Program-made: the position numbers and the translations under genes
Notes under the pieces: generated by a model
Told to the model about the DNA's origin: nothing
The model's input: only the letters and a program-made list of their open reading frames with translations
Databases searched by the model: none
Shown: in pieces, positions 16,877 to 26,166 of the stretch
Numbering within the stretch: position 1 is the stretch's first letter
How the letters are laid out: each line of letters begins with the position of its first letter
Assembly (NCBI GenBank): GCA_901538445.1
Contig: LR594584.1
Coordinates: forward strand, 1,272,655-1,336,654
Origin: Gemmataceae bacterium
Lineage (GTDB): Bacteria; Planctomycetota; Planctomycetia; Gemmatales; Gemmataceae
Direction: 5' to 3'
Length of the DNA stretch: 64,000 bases

Positions 16877-17914
16877 TTAGAACTGCCGCAGGAAGCGGAG
16901 GTCGTTCTGCCAGAACAGGCGGATGTCGTCGATCGCGTGCTTGAGCATGAGCATCCGCTGCGGACCCATGCCGAACGCGAAGCCGGTCACCTTGTCCGGG
17001 TCGTAGCCGCCGGCCCGCAGCACGTTCGGGTGGACCATCCCCGCCCCCAGGATCTCCAGCCAGCCCGTGCCCTTGGTGAGGCGGTCGCGGTTGGGGTCGT
17101 CGGCGGGCCAGTCGATGTCCACCTCGATGCTCGGCTCGGTGAACGGGAAGTAGCTGCTCCGAATCCGCACCTGCCGCTCCGGGCCGAACATCCGCCGGGC
17201 GAACGCGGTGATCGTTCCCTTCAGGTCGGCCATCGTCACGCCCTCGCCGATGACGAGCCCTTCCACCTGATAGAACTGGATTTCGCTCCGCGTGCTGATC
17301 GCCTCGTTCCGGTAGCACATCCCCGGCAGGATCACGCGGATCGGCTTGCCGGCCGCCTCGCGCATGACGTGGATCTGCCCGGGGCTCGTGTGGGTCCGCA
17401 GCACCACGCCGGGGGTCGTGGTGAAGAACGTGTCCCACATGTCGCGGGCCGGGTGGTGCGCCGGCATGTTCAGACACTCGAAGTTCAGCTCGTCCGTCTC
17501 GACCTCGCGGGTGCGGTACACCTGGAACCCGAGGTCGGCGAAGATCGTGTAGATCTGCCGCAGGATCTGCGTCGCCGGGTGCAGCCGGCCGCGCGGCCGC
17601 GACCGCCCGGGGAGCGTCACGTCGAGCGGGTTCGCGGTCAAGCTCGCCTGTAGAGCCTTCTCCTTCGCCTCCGCGAGCGCGGCGTCGTAGGCCTTCGTGA
17701 GGTCTTCCTTGACGCGGTTCACTTCCTTGCCGTACGGGCCGCGCTGGTCCTTCGGGATCGTGCCGAGCTTGCCCAGCGCCGCCTTCACCAGCCCCTTGTC
17801 CCCGAAGAACCTGGTGTTCCAGCCCCGCAGCGCGGCCTCGTCGGCGCACCCTTGCAGTTCGGCGAGCCCCTGGGCTTCGAGGGTCTTCAGGTCGTCGGCG
17901 GCGTTGTCGGCCAT
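16877..17914 (-). CDS. pheS: Phenylalanine-tRNA ligase alpha subunit
   Basis: A 345-residue class II synthetase alpha subunit. The N-terminal coiled-coil (residues 1-85) that binds tRNA is followed by the catalytic domain with HPATQILRQIYTIFADLGF, the motif-2 region VILPGMCYRNEAISTRSEIQ and motif 3 GFAFGMGPQRMLMLKH. FTEPSIEVDID is the family hallmark. It charges tRNA-Phe with phenylalanine as an alpha2beta2 complex, but no pheT is in the window. The ATG at 17914 was chosen because MADNAADDLKTL starts the coiled-coil; the frame is open farther upstream. Usually pheS lies next to rplT; here two unrelated genes separate them. Confidence 0.93.
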   Translation of the reverse strand: MADNAADDLKTLEAQGLAELQGCADEAALRGWNTRFFGDKGLVKAALGKLGTIPKDQRGPYGKEVNRVKEDLTKAYDAALAEAKEKALQASLTANPLDVTLPGRSRPRGRLHPATQILRQIYTIFADLGFQVYRTREVETDELNFECLNMPAHHPARDMWDTFFTTTPGVVLRTHTSPGQIHVMREAAGKPIRVILPGMCYRNEAISTRSEIQFYQVEGLVIGEGVTMADLKGTITAFARRMFGPERQVRIRSSYFPFTEPSIEVDIDWPADDPNRDRLTKGTGWLEILGAGMVHPNVLRAGGYDPDKVTGFAFGMGPQRMLMLKHAIDDIRLFWQNDLRFLRQF

Positions 17915-18194
17915 CTCTCCGGCTCCGTCGTCTGAAATCGCTTCGTGATGGGGACAGGATATGGTTGCACCGGGTTCGCGTTCAGCACCCGTGGCGGTCG
18001 GCGGGATTCGCCGGCGGATTCTGTGGACAATACGGAGCCGGCCGGGGATAAGTACACGGAGCGAGCCGGCCCCGAGCGGCGGCCCGCGATCAGGTCCGGA
18101 GTTCGCTGCCGCGCACTCACTTCGGGAGAAGTGACTCTTCGCCGGAACCCCGCCCGCCGCCCGGAGGCGCGTCGCACGGGGGAGGACAGGTATC

Positions 18195-18629
18195 GTGCCC
18201 ATCAAGTACCACATCGACCGCGACCGCCGCATCGTGTTCGGCCGGCTGGTCGGCAAGGTGACCGTGCAGGAGATGTTCGACTACTCGCACGAGGTGTGGG
18301 TGCGCCCCGAGGTTGCGGGGTTCGACGAGGTCGTCGAGACCGGCGGCACCAACGAGATCGAGACCCCGACCCCGGCGGCGCTGCGGACCCTTGCGACCCG
18401 GTCGGCGGTGCTGGCCGCAACCGTGCCCCGGGGCCGGTTGGTGATCGTGGCGCGCCAGCAGGTGCAGTACGGCCTGGGCCGCATGTACGAGGTATACCGC
18501 GGGCTGGAGCCGGGCCGCACGCAGGAGGTGGCGGTGTTCCGTACACTGGCCGAGGCGTCGGCGTTCCTGGGCACCGACGTGACCGCGGCGGCCCCGCCCG
18601 AGGAGCCGCGGCCCGAACCCGCCGACTGA
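18195..18629 (+). CDS. Conserved protein of unknown function, SpoIIAA/STAS-like
   Basis: A 144-residue protein starting at GTG with GGAGGA 8-9 nt upstream. The pattern (IKYHIDRDRRIVFGRLVGKV, then MFDYSHEVWVRPEVAGFDEV and LVIVARQQVQYGLGRMYEVY) resembles small SpoIIAA/STAS-like single-domain proteins that occur singly in many Gram-negatives. The first half alternates strand and helix. The last 15 residues are a Pro/Glu-rich tail. No catalytic motif is visible. It reads away from pheS across a 280-bp gap that probably holds both promoters. Its stop is 13 bp from the stop of the convergent membrane protein gene. Confidence 0.6.
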   Translation: MPIKYHIDRDRRIVFGRLVGKVTVQEMFDYSHEVWVRPEVAGFDEVVETGGTNEIETPTPAALRTLATRSAVLAATVPRGRLVIVARQQVQYGLGRMYEVYRGLEPGRTQEVAVFRTLAEASAFLGTDVTAAAPPEEPRPEPAD

Positions 18630-18642
18630 CGCCGGGTCGGGG

Positions 18643-20085
18643 TCAGTCGCCGCCACCGCAGCCCCCGCACCCGCCGCCACCGCACCCCCCGCCGCCCCCG
18701 CCGCAGCCGCCGGTGCCGCACCCCGACGTGCCGCACCCGCCGCTCGATGCGGCCGACTGCCGCGGGTACCAGTCCCGTAGGAACGAGATACTCGAAGCGG
18801 CCAGCGCCGCGGTGCCGAACAAGGCCACCGCGAGACCCGCGTCGCTCGGGCCGTTCCACCCGGTACCGATCTGGAGTTCCTGGTGCCGCACCTTGAGCGA
18901 CGCCAGCGCGTGCTCCCCGCGGCGCGTCAACCGCGGCACCCCGGCGCTGATGACGATCAGCCCGACCACCGTGCCGATCCCGGTCGCCAGCACCAGGTAA
19001 TCGACCGGCTTGCCGTTGGACAGACCCATCAACAGCCGGGGCAGTGCGAACCCGATGACGACGACGAGGAACGGCGTCGCGCCCAGGAGCCACGCGCGGG
19101 TCTTCGCGCCGCTCGACATCAGGAAGCCGTCGGCCTCGAGTTGGCGGGCGGGCGTGTCGTAGGCCGCGTGGACCGCCTTCGCGACCGGTGCGAACGCCTC
19201 GGTCGTCTTCTCCACCGGCAAGCCCGCGAACACCGCACGCTCGACCTCCGACGCGCCGTCCCGCGGCGCGCCGAGGGGCACGAGCCGGTCGCCCCGCACC
19301 GCCGCGGAGCCGTCGGCGACCAGCCGCGAGGCGGCCGCGGTCGTCAGCCGGGCCGGGCCGCCGGCGAGGAACGCGACCTGCTCCCAGTCGAGGTCGGGCG
19401 TCTCGTCGGCGGCCGGTTCGGGGCCGCGCTGGTTCGAGATGATGAGCCGCCCGAGCACCACCGCCCCAATCATCATGGGGATCAAGAACACGAGGAACTT
19501 CGCCCCGACGAGCGCGAACGGGTTCGGCCCGCCGTCGCACCCGGGCACGAGCACCGCGACCGCCGCGAACAGCGCCGCCAGCTTCGCCGCGGCCCGCACC
19601 GGCGCTTTCGGGACCACCCAGTTCTTGCTCGTGTTCACCGACCGGTGGTTGAGGTCGTCGCCGAACCGGGCGTCGGCCGGGCTCCACACGTCGGCCGGCG
19701 CGTCGCACCCGAACGCCTCGCGGTACCGCCGCAGCGTGCGGGCGTACATCGCGAGGTGCTTCCCGTGCTCGGTGGGGCCGCCCTTCGTCGGCTCGTGGTG
19801 CAGCGGGCGGCCGAGCAGTTCGCCGCAGAACCGGTGCCAGTAGCTCCGGGTGTACGTCAGGTGCAGGTGCCACGCCGCGTCCACGTCCTCGGCTGGGCAC
19901 ATGGGCGTGTCTGAGGTCATCGCGAGGAACACGAACCGCTTGTACTCGCCGACGACCCGGTCGGCGCGGGCGCGCGACCACCCGTTCTCGCGGGCGAGCC
20001 GGGCCGCGAACGGCAGCCCGACGCGGCCGCCGTCGATGTCGAAGGACTCGATCCGGGACAGGAGTTCAGAGTGGTCCGAACGCAT
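18643..20085 (-). CDS. TIGR04222-type membrane protein with GRDP-like N-terminus and Cys/Gly-rich tail
   Basis: A 480-residue protein. Residues 60-100 carry CPAEDVDAAWHLHLTYTRSY, with RFCGELLGRPLHHEP after it, which resembles the WHxH motif of glycine-rich-domain (GRDP-like) proteins. Membrane segments lie near 165-180, 195-215, 340-360 and 370-395. The sequence between them (LDWEQVAFLAGGPARLTTAA) matches the TIGR04222 family. The last 35 residues are almost only Gly and Cys (GGCGTSGCGTGGCGGGGGGC and on), a tail found in other members. Function is unknown. It may bind metal through the Cys tail, which is inference. It is transcribed away from the rplT hairpin. Confidence 0.72.
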   Translation of the reverse strand: MRSDHSELLSRIESFDIDGGRVGLPFAARLARENGWSRARADRVVGEYKRFVFLAMTSDTPMCPAEDVDAAWHLHLTYTRSYWHRFCGELLGRPLHHEPTKGGPTEHGKHLAMYARTLRRYREAFGCDAPADVWSPADARFGDDLNHRSVNTSKNWVVPKAPVRAAAKLAALFAAVAVLVPGCDGGPNPFALVGAKFLVFLIPMMIGAVVLGRLIISNQRGPEPAADETPDLDWEQVAFLAGGPARLTTAAASRLVADGSAAVRGDRLVPLGAPRDGASEVERAVFAGLPVEKTTEAFAPVAKAVHAAYDTPARQLEADGFLMSSGAKTRAWLLGATPFLVVVIGFALPRLLMGLSNGKPVDYLVLATGIGTVVGLIVISAGVPRLTRRGEHALASLKVRHQELQIGTGWNGPSDAGLAVALFGTAALAASSISFLRDWYPRQSAASSGGCGTSGCGTGGCGGGGGGCGGGGCGGCGGGD

Positions 20086-20178
20086 CCGGCACCCGCGGGA
20101 AGGAGTGTGAAACCGTCTGGCCTCACAGTGTACTTCGCCGGCGTGCGGGTGTCGTTCGTGAATACGTGAAGAAGGGTC

Positions 20179-20284
20179 GGCCGCAAAAAAGCACAGAAGT
20201 CACAAAGAAGACAGTCGAAGTTCGAGCCCCGCACGCCGGGTCTCGACTCGTTTCTTTTTGTGACTTCTGTGCTTTTTTGCGGCC
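20179..20284. repeat. Palindrome GGCCGCAAAAAAGCACAGAAGTCACAAAG downstream of rplT
   Basis: The left arm from 20179 (GGCCGCAAAAAAGCACAGAA) pairs with the right arm ending at 20284 (CTTCTGTGCTTTTTTGCGGC plus C), with about 30 paired bases and few mismatches. It lies 16 bp past the rplT stop and carries T- and A-tracts on both strands, so it can terminate the infC-rpmI-rplT transcript. The rest of the 214-bp gap shows no gene. Confidence 0.75.
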
Positions 20285-20299
20285 AATCAACGCCTTCGC

Positions 20300-20692
20300 T
20301 TACTTTGCAGCGGCCGCCGGGGCGGCCTTTGCGGCGCTGGCGAGGGCGGTCTTGGCGATCTCGACGAGCTTGTCGAAGGTCGCCGGGTCGTGGATCGCGA
20401 TCTCGGACATCGACTTGCGGTCGAGCGCGACGAACGACAGTTGCAGGCCGTGGATGAACTCGCTGTACCGCAGGCCGCGCATCCGGCACGCCGCGTTGAT
20501 GCGGACGATCCACATGCGGCGGTACTGCCGCTTCTTGGCCTTGCGGTCGCGGAACGCGTACACCCGCGACCGGATGAGCGTGACGATCGCCTGGCGGAAC
20601 AGGTTGTGCCGGCTCAGGCGGAACCCCTTGGTGAGCTTCCGCGTGCGCTTGCGACGTGCCGCCTGAGTCTTCGGACTACCCGCGCGAACCAT
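20300..20692 (-). CDS. rplT: 50S ribosomal protein L20
   Basis: A 130-residue protein with the L20 signature: an Arg/Lys-rich N-terminal helix (AARRKRTRKLTKGFRLSRHN), then KKRQYRRMWIVRINAACRMRG and YSEFIHGLQ. It binds 23S rRNA early in 50S assembly. It extends about 12 residues beyond the usual length (118) with an Ala/Lys tail (ASAAKAAPAAAAK), as is common for proteins of this genome. It lies 48 bp downstream of rpmI, in the conserved infC-rpmI-rplT order. Confidence 0.97.
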   Translation of the reverse strand: MVRAGSPKTQAARRKRTRKLTKGFRLSRHNLFRQAIVTLIRSRVYAFRDRKAKKRQYRRMWIVRINAACRMRGLRYSEFIHGLQLSFVALDRKSMSEIAIHDPATFDKLVEIAKTALASAAKAAPAAAAK

Positions 20693-20740
20693 GATTCAAG
20701 TCCCCAATGGTGTTGTGTGTGGTGAACGAGAGCCGTCAGG

Positions 20741-20947
20741 TCACAGGACGCCGAGCGCGATCTTGTACTTCTTCTGCACGTTCGGGCGCTCCTCGATGAC
20801 CCCGGCGGTGCGGAGCTGCCGCTTCCGCTTGGTGGTCATGTGCGCGTTCAAGTGCCGCCGGCCCACCTTGGCGTACTTCAGCTTGCCGGTGCCGGTCACC
20901 TTGATGCGCTTCTTGACGCTCTTGTTCGTCTTGTTCTTACTGGCCAT
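20741..20947 (-). CDS. rpmI: 50S ribosomal protein L35
   Basis: A 68-residue basic protein: KNKTNKSVKKRIKVTGTGKL at the start, then RRHLNAHMTTKRKRQLR, the L35 signature. It is part of the large ribosomal subunit. It lies between infC and rplT on the same strand. The gap to infC is unusually long (344 bp) and contains an A/T-rich imperfect palindrome, so rpmI-rplT may have its own promoter or be regulated separately. Confidence 0.97.
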   Translation of the reverse strand: MASKNKTNKSVKKRIKVTGTGKLKYAKVGRRHLNAHMTTKRKRQLRTAGVIEERPNVQKKYKIALGVL

Positions 20948-20984
20948 TGGGGATGTCCTCCGTGCGGGGGAGCGGCGGCGGGGA

Positions 20985-21060
20985 GTGAAAAAGGTAAAAG
21001 GTCAAAAGGAAAAGCAGCGAGGAATCGACTTCTTTCCTTTTTTACCTTTGTCTTTTTAAA
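20985..21060. repeat. AT-rich imperfect palindrome with AAAAGG heptad-like units in the infC-rpmI gap
   Basis: GGTAAAAGGTCAAAAGGAAA on the left faces CTTTCCTTTTTTACCTTTG on the right. It stands out as A/T-rich inside a GC-rich region. The remainder of the 344-bp gap (20948-21291) has no open frame with protein-like sequence. It could separate infC from rpmI expression. Confidence 0.65.
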
Positions 21061-21291
21061 TTCCGGGCCTCCGTCTTGTGTCCCCCCGACACATGTGTGG
21101 CGGACGAGCGGTCGAAACGTTCGGCCGGTCCGCCGTGGTCGCCGCGACGGGTCGCGGGCGGGAACGAAACGCACGGACCCGAGAACGTACTCGGGTTCGC
21201 GCGGCGGTTCGTTCGGTAATCGCTGATTGTAGAAGGGGGCAGGCCGAGCGGAAAGGGTGCGGCGGCGCGGGCTCCCGCGCCGCCGGACCGG

Positions 21292-21987
<696 letters not shown>

Positions 21988-22429
21988 CCGGGGTCCAGCC
22001 GGGCCGCGCGGGGCGGCGTTGCGATCGAATGGAGGGATTGCCGTGTCTCCTTCTGTACACAGGATCGGGGTGTGGCCGGCCCGAGTAACCGGCTCCCGCC
22101 CCCAGCGCGACGCTCCACCGTCGGGCCCGGGTCGCGGGAAGAGCCTTTAACTCATTACACTTAACCCCTCGTCCCCGCGTCGTCAACAGACGGCGTGAAA
22201 AAAGTGCGCGGCGGCACCGGTTGTGGGGGTCGCGCGGGTCGCCCGGGGCCGCCCCGGCCCCGGGAAAATCCGCCGCCCGCGGCCCGACCCTATCACGCGG
22301 GGGCACTTCCGTGTAGGCTAGAGTTGTCAAACGACCTCACTCCCGGGCGGGACGACGGGGCCGCCGCCGGCCGCCCGCCCAGGGCCGCGCTCCCCGAGCG
22401 GCACGACCCGGACGCAGGAGCACCGCCAG
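21988..22429. other. 442-bp divergent intergenic region between infC and the AAA+ ATPase gene
   Basis: No open frame with protein-like composition and none of the window's palindrome families was found here. It must hold promoters for both divergent genes. A locally A/T-richer stretch at 22150-22205 (CTCATTACACTTAACCCC region) is a possible promoter area, but no clear -35/-10 pair can be called. Confidence 0.5.
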
Positions 22430-24076
22430 ATGCGGTTCATCATCGCGAACGAGTTCTACCAGCAGATGCTCCAGATGCCGCACCACACGCCGGACTGCTA
22501 CGTCCGGCCGGGCGAGTACCTGCACCACATGTACCTCGACGGGGTCAAGTACGCGATCGCCCCGGCGGTCCTCGACTGCCTCGCGGAGGCCGAGAGCAAG
22601 GGGGACGCCGAGGCCATCGCCCACCTGTCGCTGCACAAGCTCCACTTCGAGGCGCTCCTGGCCGACGCCGAGCGGACCGGCACCCTCACCGAGGAGGTCA
22701 CGCTCCTGGGAGACGCCCCGCCCACCGACGAGGAGGCCATGCCCGCGACCGGCAGCACCTACGCCCCGCGGATGCCCACCAAGTGGGAGGACCTGGGCCT
22801 CGAGCTGCCGTTCATCTTCGAGGTCGCGCTGCGGACCATCTACGCCCGCGGGCAGGTCACCGGGGGCGAGCTGGCCAACTCGATGGCCGTGCCGTTCCCG
22901 GTGCTCAACCCCGTGTTCCAGATGATGCGGAAGCAGAGCCTCATCGACATCGTGGCCCAGAAGGGCAACAGCGGCGACGCCGGGTTCGTGTACGCCATCA
23001 AGCCGCCCAAGGGCGAGGACGCGCTGCGGGACTGCCTGGAGAAGACCACGTACATCGGCCCGCTCCCGGTCCCGTTCTCCGACTACGTCGAGTCGGTCCT
23101 CGCGCAGACCGTCAAGAAGCTCATCGTCACCCGCCGGAGCATCAACAAGGCGTTCGAAGACCTGATCATGACCGAGGACGTGTTCAACGAGATCGGCCCG
23201 GCCATCAACTCGGCCCAGTCGATCTTCTTCTTCGGGTACCCGGGCAACGGGAAGACCAGCGTGGCCGAGCGGATCACCCGGCTCATGGGCGACGCCATCT
23301 ACGTGCCCCACGCGGTCGAGGCCAACGGCGCGATCATCAAGGTGTACGACCCGATCCAGCACGCCGCGATCATCGACGACGACGCCCGGGACGCGACCGA
23401 GACGATCCTCAAGCGGGGGGTGAGCTACGACCAGCGGTACATCAAGGTGAAGCGGCCCACCATCATCGTCGGCGGCGAGCTCACGATGCCGATGCTCGAC
23501 CTCAAGTACAACGCGGTCGGCAAGTACTACGAGGCCCCGCTCCAGATGAAGGCCAACGGCGGGATCTTCATGATCGACGACTTCGGCCGACAGCAGGTCC
23601 GCGCCATGGACCTTCTCAACCGCTGGATCGTGCCCTTGGAGAAGAAGTACGACTACCTGAACCTGACCAGCGGCACCAAGGTCGAGGTCCCGTTCGATCA
23701 GTTGCTCATCTTCAGCACCAACCTGGACCCGCACCAACTGGCCGACGAGGCGTTCCTCCGCCGCATCAAGTTCAAGATCGAGATCCGCGACCCGAACGAG
23801 GCCCAGTACCGCCGCATCTGGGAGCTGGTGTGCAAGTCCCGGCGGGTCGAGTACGACGACCGGGGCATCGACTACCTCATCAACAAGTGGTACACCCCGA
23901 TGAAGCGGCCGCTGCGGATGTGCCAGCCCCGCGACCTGATCGACCAGATGATGAGCATCGCGAAGTACAACATGGAGCGGGTTAACTTCAGCCCGGACCT
24001 CATCGACGCCGCGTGCGCCACCTACTTCATCAGCCAGGAGAAGAAGGACTTCGGCGCGAAGGTGCGGATCGACTGA
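22430..24076 (+). CDS. AAA+ ATPase with N-terminal winged-helix-like region
   Basis: A 548-residue protein. Residues 125-180 (PFIFEVALRTIYARGQVTGG, then PVFQMMRKQSLIDI) resemble a winged helix. The ATPase core has Walker A GYPGNGKT (269-276) and Walker B IFMIDDFG (379-386), with a sensor-like IFSTNLDP and an Arg-containing FLRRIKFKIEI. The tail ends in a helical lid (QPRDLIDQMMSIAKYNME). It hydrolyses ATP to remodel a partner, which I cannot name; the family is widespread in planctomycetes and delta-proteobacteria. GGAG lies 10 nt before the ATG. No paired partner gene lies next to it. Confidence 0.8.
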   Translation: MRFIIANEFYQQMLQMPHHTPDCYVRPGEYLHHMYLDGVKYAIAPAVLDCLAEAESKGDAEAIAHLSLHKLHFEALLADAERTGTLTEEVTLLGDAPPTDEEAMPATGSTYAPRMPTKWEDLGLELPFIFEVALRTIYARGQVTGGELANSMAVPFPVLNPVFQMMRKQSLIDIVAQKGNSGDAGFVYAIKPPKGEDALRDCLEKTTYIGPLPVPFSDYVESVLAQTVKKLIVTRRSINKAFEDLIMTEDVFNEIGPAINSAQSIFFFGYPGNGKTSVAERITRLMGDAIYVPHAVEANGAIIKVYDPIQHAAIIDDDARDATETILKRGVSYDQRYIKVKRPTIIVGGELTMPMLDLKYNAVGKYYEAPLQMKANGGIFMIDDFGRQQVRAMDLLNRWIVPLEKKYDYLNLTSGTKVEVPFDQLLIFSTNLDPHQLADEAFLRRIKFKIEIRDPNEAQYRRIWELVCKSRRVEYDDRGIDYLINKWYTPMKRPLRMCQPRDLIDQMMSIAKYNMERVNFSPDLIDAACATYFISQEKKDFGAKVRID

Positions 24077-24079
24077 CGA

Positions 24080-24199
24080 AGAAGTGTTTAGTGTTCAGGG
24101 TTCAGGGTTCAGGGTTGCGTGACTTCAATTGTTCACCACCCGTATCGATTCGTCCGGCGGAAACCAACACTAAACACTAAACACTGAACACTCCACTTC
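24080..24199. repeat. Inverted heptamer arrays at the 5' end of queG
   Basis: Left arm 24080-24116 contains tandem GTTCAGG heptamers; right arm 24161-24199 contains AACACTA-type heptamers that are largely complementary (TTTAGTGTTCAGGG against CCTGAACACTAAACAC-like order). The right arm runs into the beginning of the queG reading frame and supplies its only in-frame upstream stop codon (TAA 24178-24180). Confidence 0.8.
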
Positions 24200-25338
24200 A
24201 ACTCGTTCCAATCGAAGCGCGTCTGAAGGCGGAAGCCCAGAGGCGAGGCTTTTCGCTGTTCGGCGTCGCGCCGGCGGCCGACGCCGACGGGTTCGAGCGG
24301 TTCCGCGGCTGGCTCGACCGGGGGTACGCCGGCGAGATGACGTACCTCCGCGAGCAGGCCGAGCAGCGGCTCCACCCGCGGTCGATCCTCGAAGACGTCC
24401 GCAGCGTGGTCATGCTGGGGATGGAGTACCGCGAGTGCGGAGTGCGGAGTGCGGAGTGCGGAGTGGAAGACCGGAGCGAGGAAACCGCTCTCTCTTCAAT
24501 TCCGCACTCCGCACTCCGCACTCCGCACTTCTCCGGCCGGATCGCGGCCTACGCCCAGGGGCCGGACTACCACCGGTACATCTGGGACCGCATCAACGAA
24601 CTGGCCGCGTGGCTCGAAGCCGAGGTGCCGGGGTGCCGCACGCGGGCCGTCGCCGACACGGCCCCGCTGCTCGAACGCGACTTCGCGCGCCGGGCCGGGC
24701 TCGGGTGGGTCGGCAAGAACACCATGCTCCTCAATCCCCGGCGCGGCAGCTTTTTCTTCCTCGCTTCGGTGCTCACCGACCTGAAGTTGGAGCCCGACCC
24801 GCCATTCGCCGGGTCGCACTGCGGCACCTGCACCGCGTGCCTCGACGCCTGCCCCACGGGTGCCTTTCCCGAGCCGTTCGTGCTCGACGCCACTAAGTGC
24901 ATCAGCTACCTGACCATCGAACTCCGTGACCCTGTGCCCGAGGAGTTGCGGCCGAAGATCGGCGACTGGCTGTACGGGTGCGACGTGTGCCAGGACGTGT
25001 GCCCGTGGAACCGCAAGCCGTCGCCGGGACCGGCCGGGTTCCCGCACCGCGACGACCTCGAGCGGCTCGACGCCGTCGAGTTGCTCGGCCTCGACGCCGC
25101 CGCGTTCCGGGCGAAGTTCAAGGCGACGTCGCTATGGCGGAACCGGCGGCCGGGGCTGCTCCGGAACGCGGCGCTCGTGCTCGGCAACACCGGCGACGCA
25201 CGCGCGCTCCCGGCACTTGAGAAAGCACTCAGCGACCCCGAGGACATCGTCCGCGACGCCGCGGCGTGGGCGATCGCGCAGATTCGCGAGCGGCGCGGCG
25301 TCAGCCCGCCGGTGCCTCCGAACCCACGGGCGGGCTGA
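24184..25338 (+). CDS. queG: Epoxyqueuosine reductase with an in-frame palindromic insert; start codon uncertain
   Basis: About 384 residues. The DUF1730 part begins GFSLFGVAPAADADGFERF. Iron-sulphur clusters are bound by CGTCTACLDACPTGAF, CISYL and CDVCQDVCPWN, and a HEAT-like C-terminus follows (RNAALVLGNTGDARALPALEK). QueG makes queuosine in tRNA from epoxyqueuosine using cobalamin. Two oddities: a 33-residue segment (ECGVRSAECGVEDRSEETAL and on to PHSALRTPHF) encoded by a palindromic repeat sits in a surface loop after GMEYR. Also, the frame has no ATG, GTG or TTG between the upstream stop (24178) and the conserved region; only CTG (24184, 24223) or ATC (24211) could start it. The first ATG in frame, at 24337, lies inside the conserved domain. 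Confidence 0.85.
   Translation: MNTPLQLVPIEARLKAEAQRRGFSLFGVAPAADADGFERFRGWLDRGYAGEMTYLREQAEQRLHPRSILEDVRSVVMLGMEYRECGVRSAECGVEDRSEETALSSIPHSALRTPHFSGRIAAYAQGPDYHRYIWDRINELAAWLEAEVPGCRTRAVADTAPLLERDFARRAGLGWVGKNTMLLNPRRGSFFFLASVLTDLKLEPDPPFAGSHCGTCTACLDACPTGAFPEPFVLDATKCISYLTIELRDPVPEELRPKIGDWLYGCDVCQDVCPWNRKPSPGPAGFPHRDDLERLDAVELLGLDAAAFRAKFKATSLWRNRRPGLLRNAALVLGNTGDARALPALEKALSDPEDIVRDAAAWAIAQIRERRGVSPPVPPNPRAG
24433..24530. repeat. GTGCGGA heptamer palindrome inside the queG coding sequence
   Basis: Left arm 24433-24464 holds four to five GTGCGGA units; right arm 24499-24530 holds the complementary TCCGCAC units. The element adds a multiple of three and leaves queG open. It has the same sequence as the intergenic elements at 10671-10750 and 26083-26166, so it is an inserted repeat rather than native protein sequence. 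Confidence 0.92.
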
Positions 25339-25453
25339 CGCCGCGCCGCTCGCCGTCACCCGCAACACCGCGTCCCCCGCTCGCCGGTCGCTACACTACC
25401 CCCGGCCGACTCCTCTCCGGTCCCACCCGTTCCGCCATCCGCAGGGGTGCCCG

Positions 25454-26083
25454 ATGCCCGCGCCGGTCCACGTTTCGACCCACCCGCTCATCCAGGACAA
25501 GCTCGCGAAGCTGCGGGCGACCGGCACGAAGCCGCCCGAGTTCCGTGCGCTCGTCGCCGGCATCTCGCGGGAGCTGTTCTTCGAGGCGACGCGGGACGTG
25601 GCGCTGAGGCCGGTGGTGGTCACCACTCCGCTGACCTCGACGACGTGCCACGAGGTGGGCGAGAAGATCGGGCTGGTGCCGGTGCTGCGGGCCGGGCTCG
25701 GCATGGCCGACGCGATGCTCGAGGCGCTGCCCGAGGCCGCGGTGTGGCACCTCGGGCTGTACCGCGACCACGCGACGCTCAAGCCGGTGACGTACTACAA
25801 CAAGCTCCCCGCGAAGCCGAACATGGACCTCGGGATCGTGCTCGACCCGATGCTCGCGACCGGCGGCAGCGCCATCGCGGCGCTCGACATCCTGAAGGCG
25901 GCCGGCACGCCGAAGGTGAAGTTCATCGGGATCCTGGCGGCACCCGAAGGGGTCCGGGCGCTGCAGGAGGCGCACCCGGACGTGCCGCTGTACCTCGGTG
26001 CGGTCGATTCGCACCTGAACGAGGTCGGGTACATCGTCCCCGGCCTCGGCGACGCGGGCGACCGGCAGTTCGGCACTTCTTGA
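25454..26083 (+). CDS. upp: Uracil phosphoribosyltransferase
   Basis: A 209-residue protein. It has VPVLRAGLGMADAMLEALP, the PRPP-binding loop VLDPMLATGGSAIAAL and the uracil-binding C-terminus GYIVPGLGDAGDRQFGT, all hallmarks of UPRTase. It converts uracil and PRPP to UMP in pyrimidine salvage. Length matches the family (208). It starts 115 bp after queG. Its stop codon TGA is the first three bases of a GTGCGGA palindromic repeat, so the 3' untranslated region is entirely repeat. Confidence 0.96.
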   Translation: MPAPVHVSTHPLIQDKLAKLRATGTKPPEFRALVAGISRELFFEATRDVALRPVVVTTPLTSTTCHEVGEKIGLVPVLRAGLGMADAMLEALPEAAVWHLGLYRDHATLKPVTYYNKLPAKPNMDLGIVLDPMLATGGSAIAALDILKAAGTPKVKFIGILAAPEGVRALQEAHPDVPLYLGAVDSHLNEVGYIVPGLGDAGDRQFGTS

Positions 26084-26166
26084 GTGCGGAGTGCGGAGTG
26101 CGGAGTGCGGAACGCGGAGTGCGGAATGTGAACCGAGCATTCGGTCTTCATTCCGCACTCCGCGTT
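26083..26166. repeat. GTGCGGA heptamer palindrome between convergent genes
   Basis: Left arm from 26084 contains five GTGCGGA-like units; right arm 26148-26166 (ATTCCGCACTCCGCG) pairs with it. It fills all the space between the upp stop and the stop of the convergent secreted protein gene, overlapping both stop regions. It could serve both genes as a terminator. Confidence 0.9.

Noticed and set aside
24184-25338. queG as a frameshifted pseudogene
   Set aside because: The frame is open through all iron-sulphur motifs and the insert is in frame. Only the start is in doubt, so it was kept as a gene.
24433-26166. Heptamer arrays as a CRISPR array
   Set aside because: Units are 7 bp without unique spacers and are arranged as inverted pairs; no cas genes are near.
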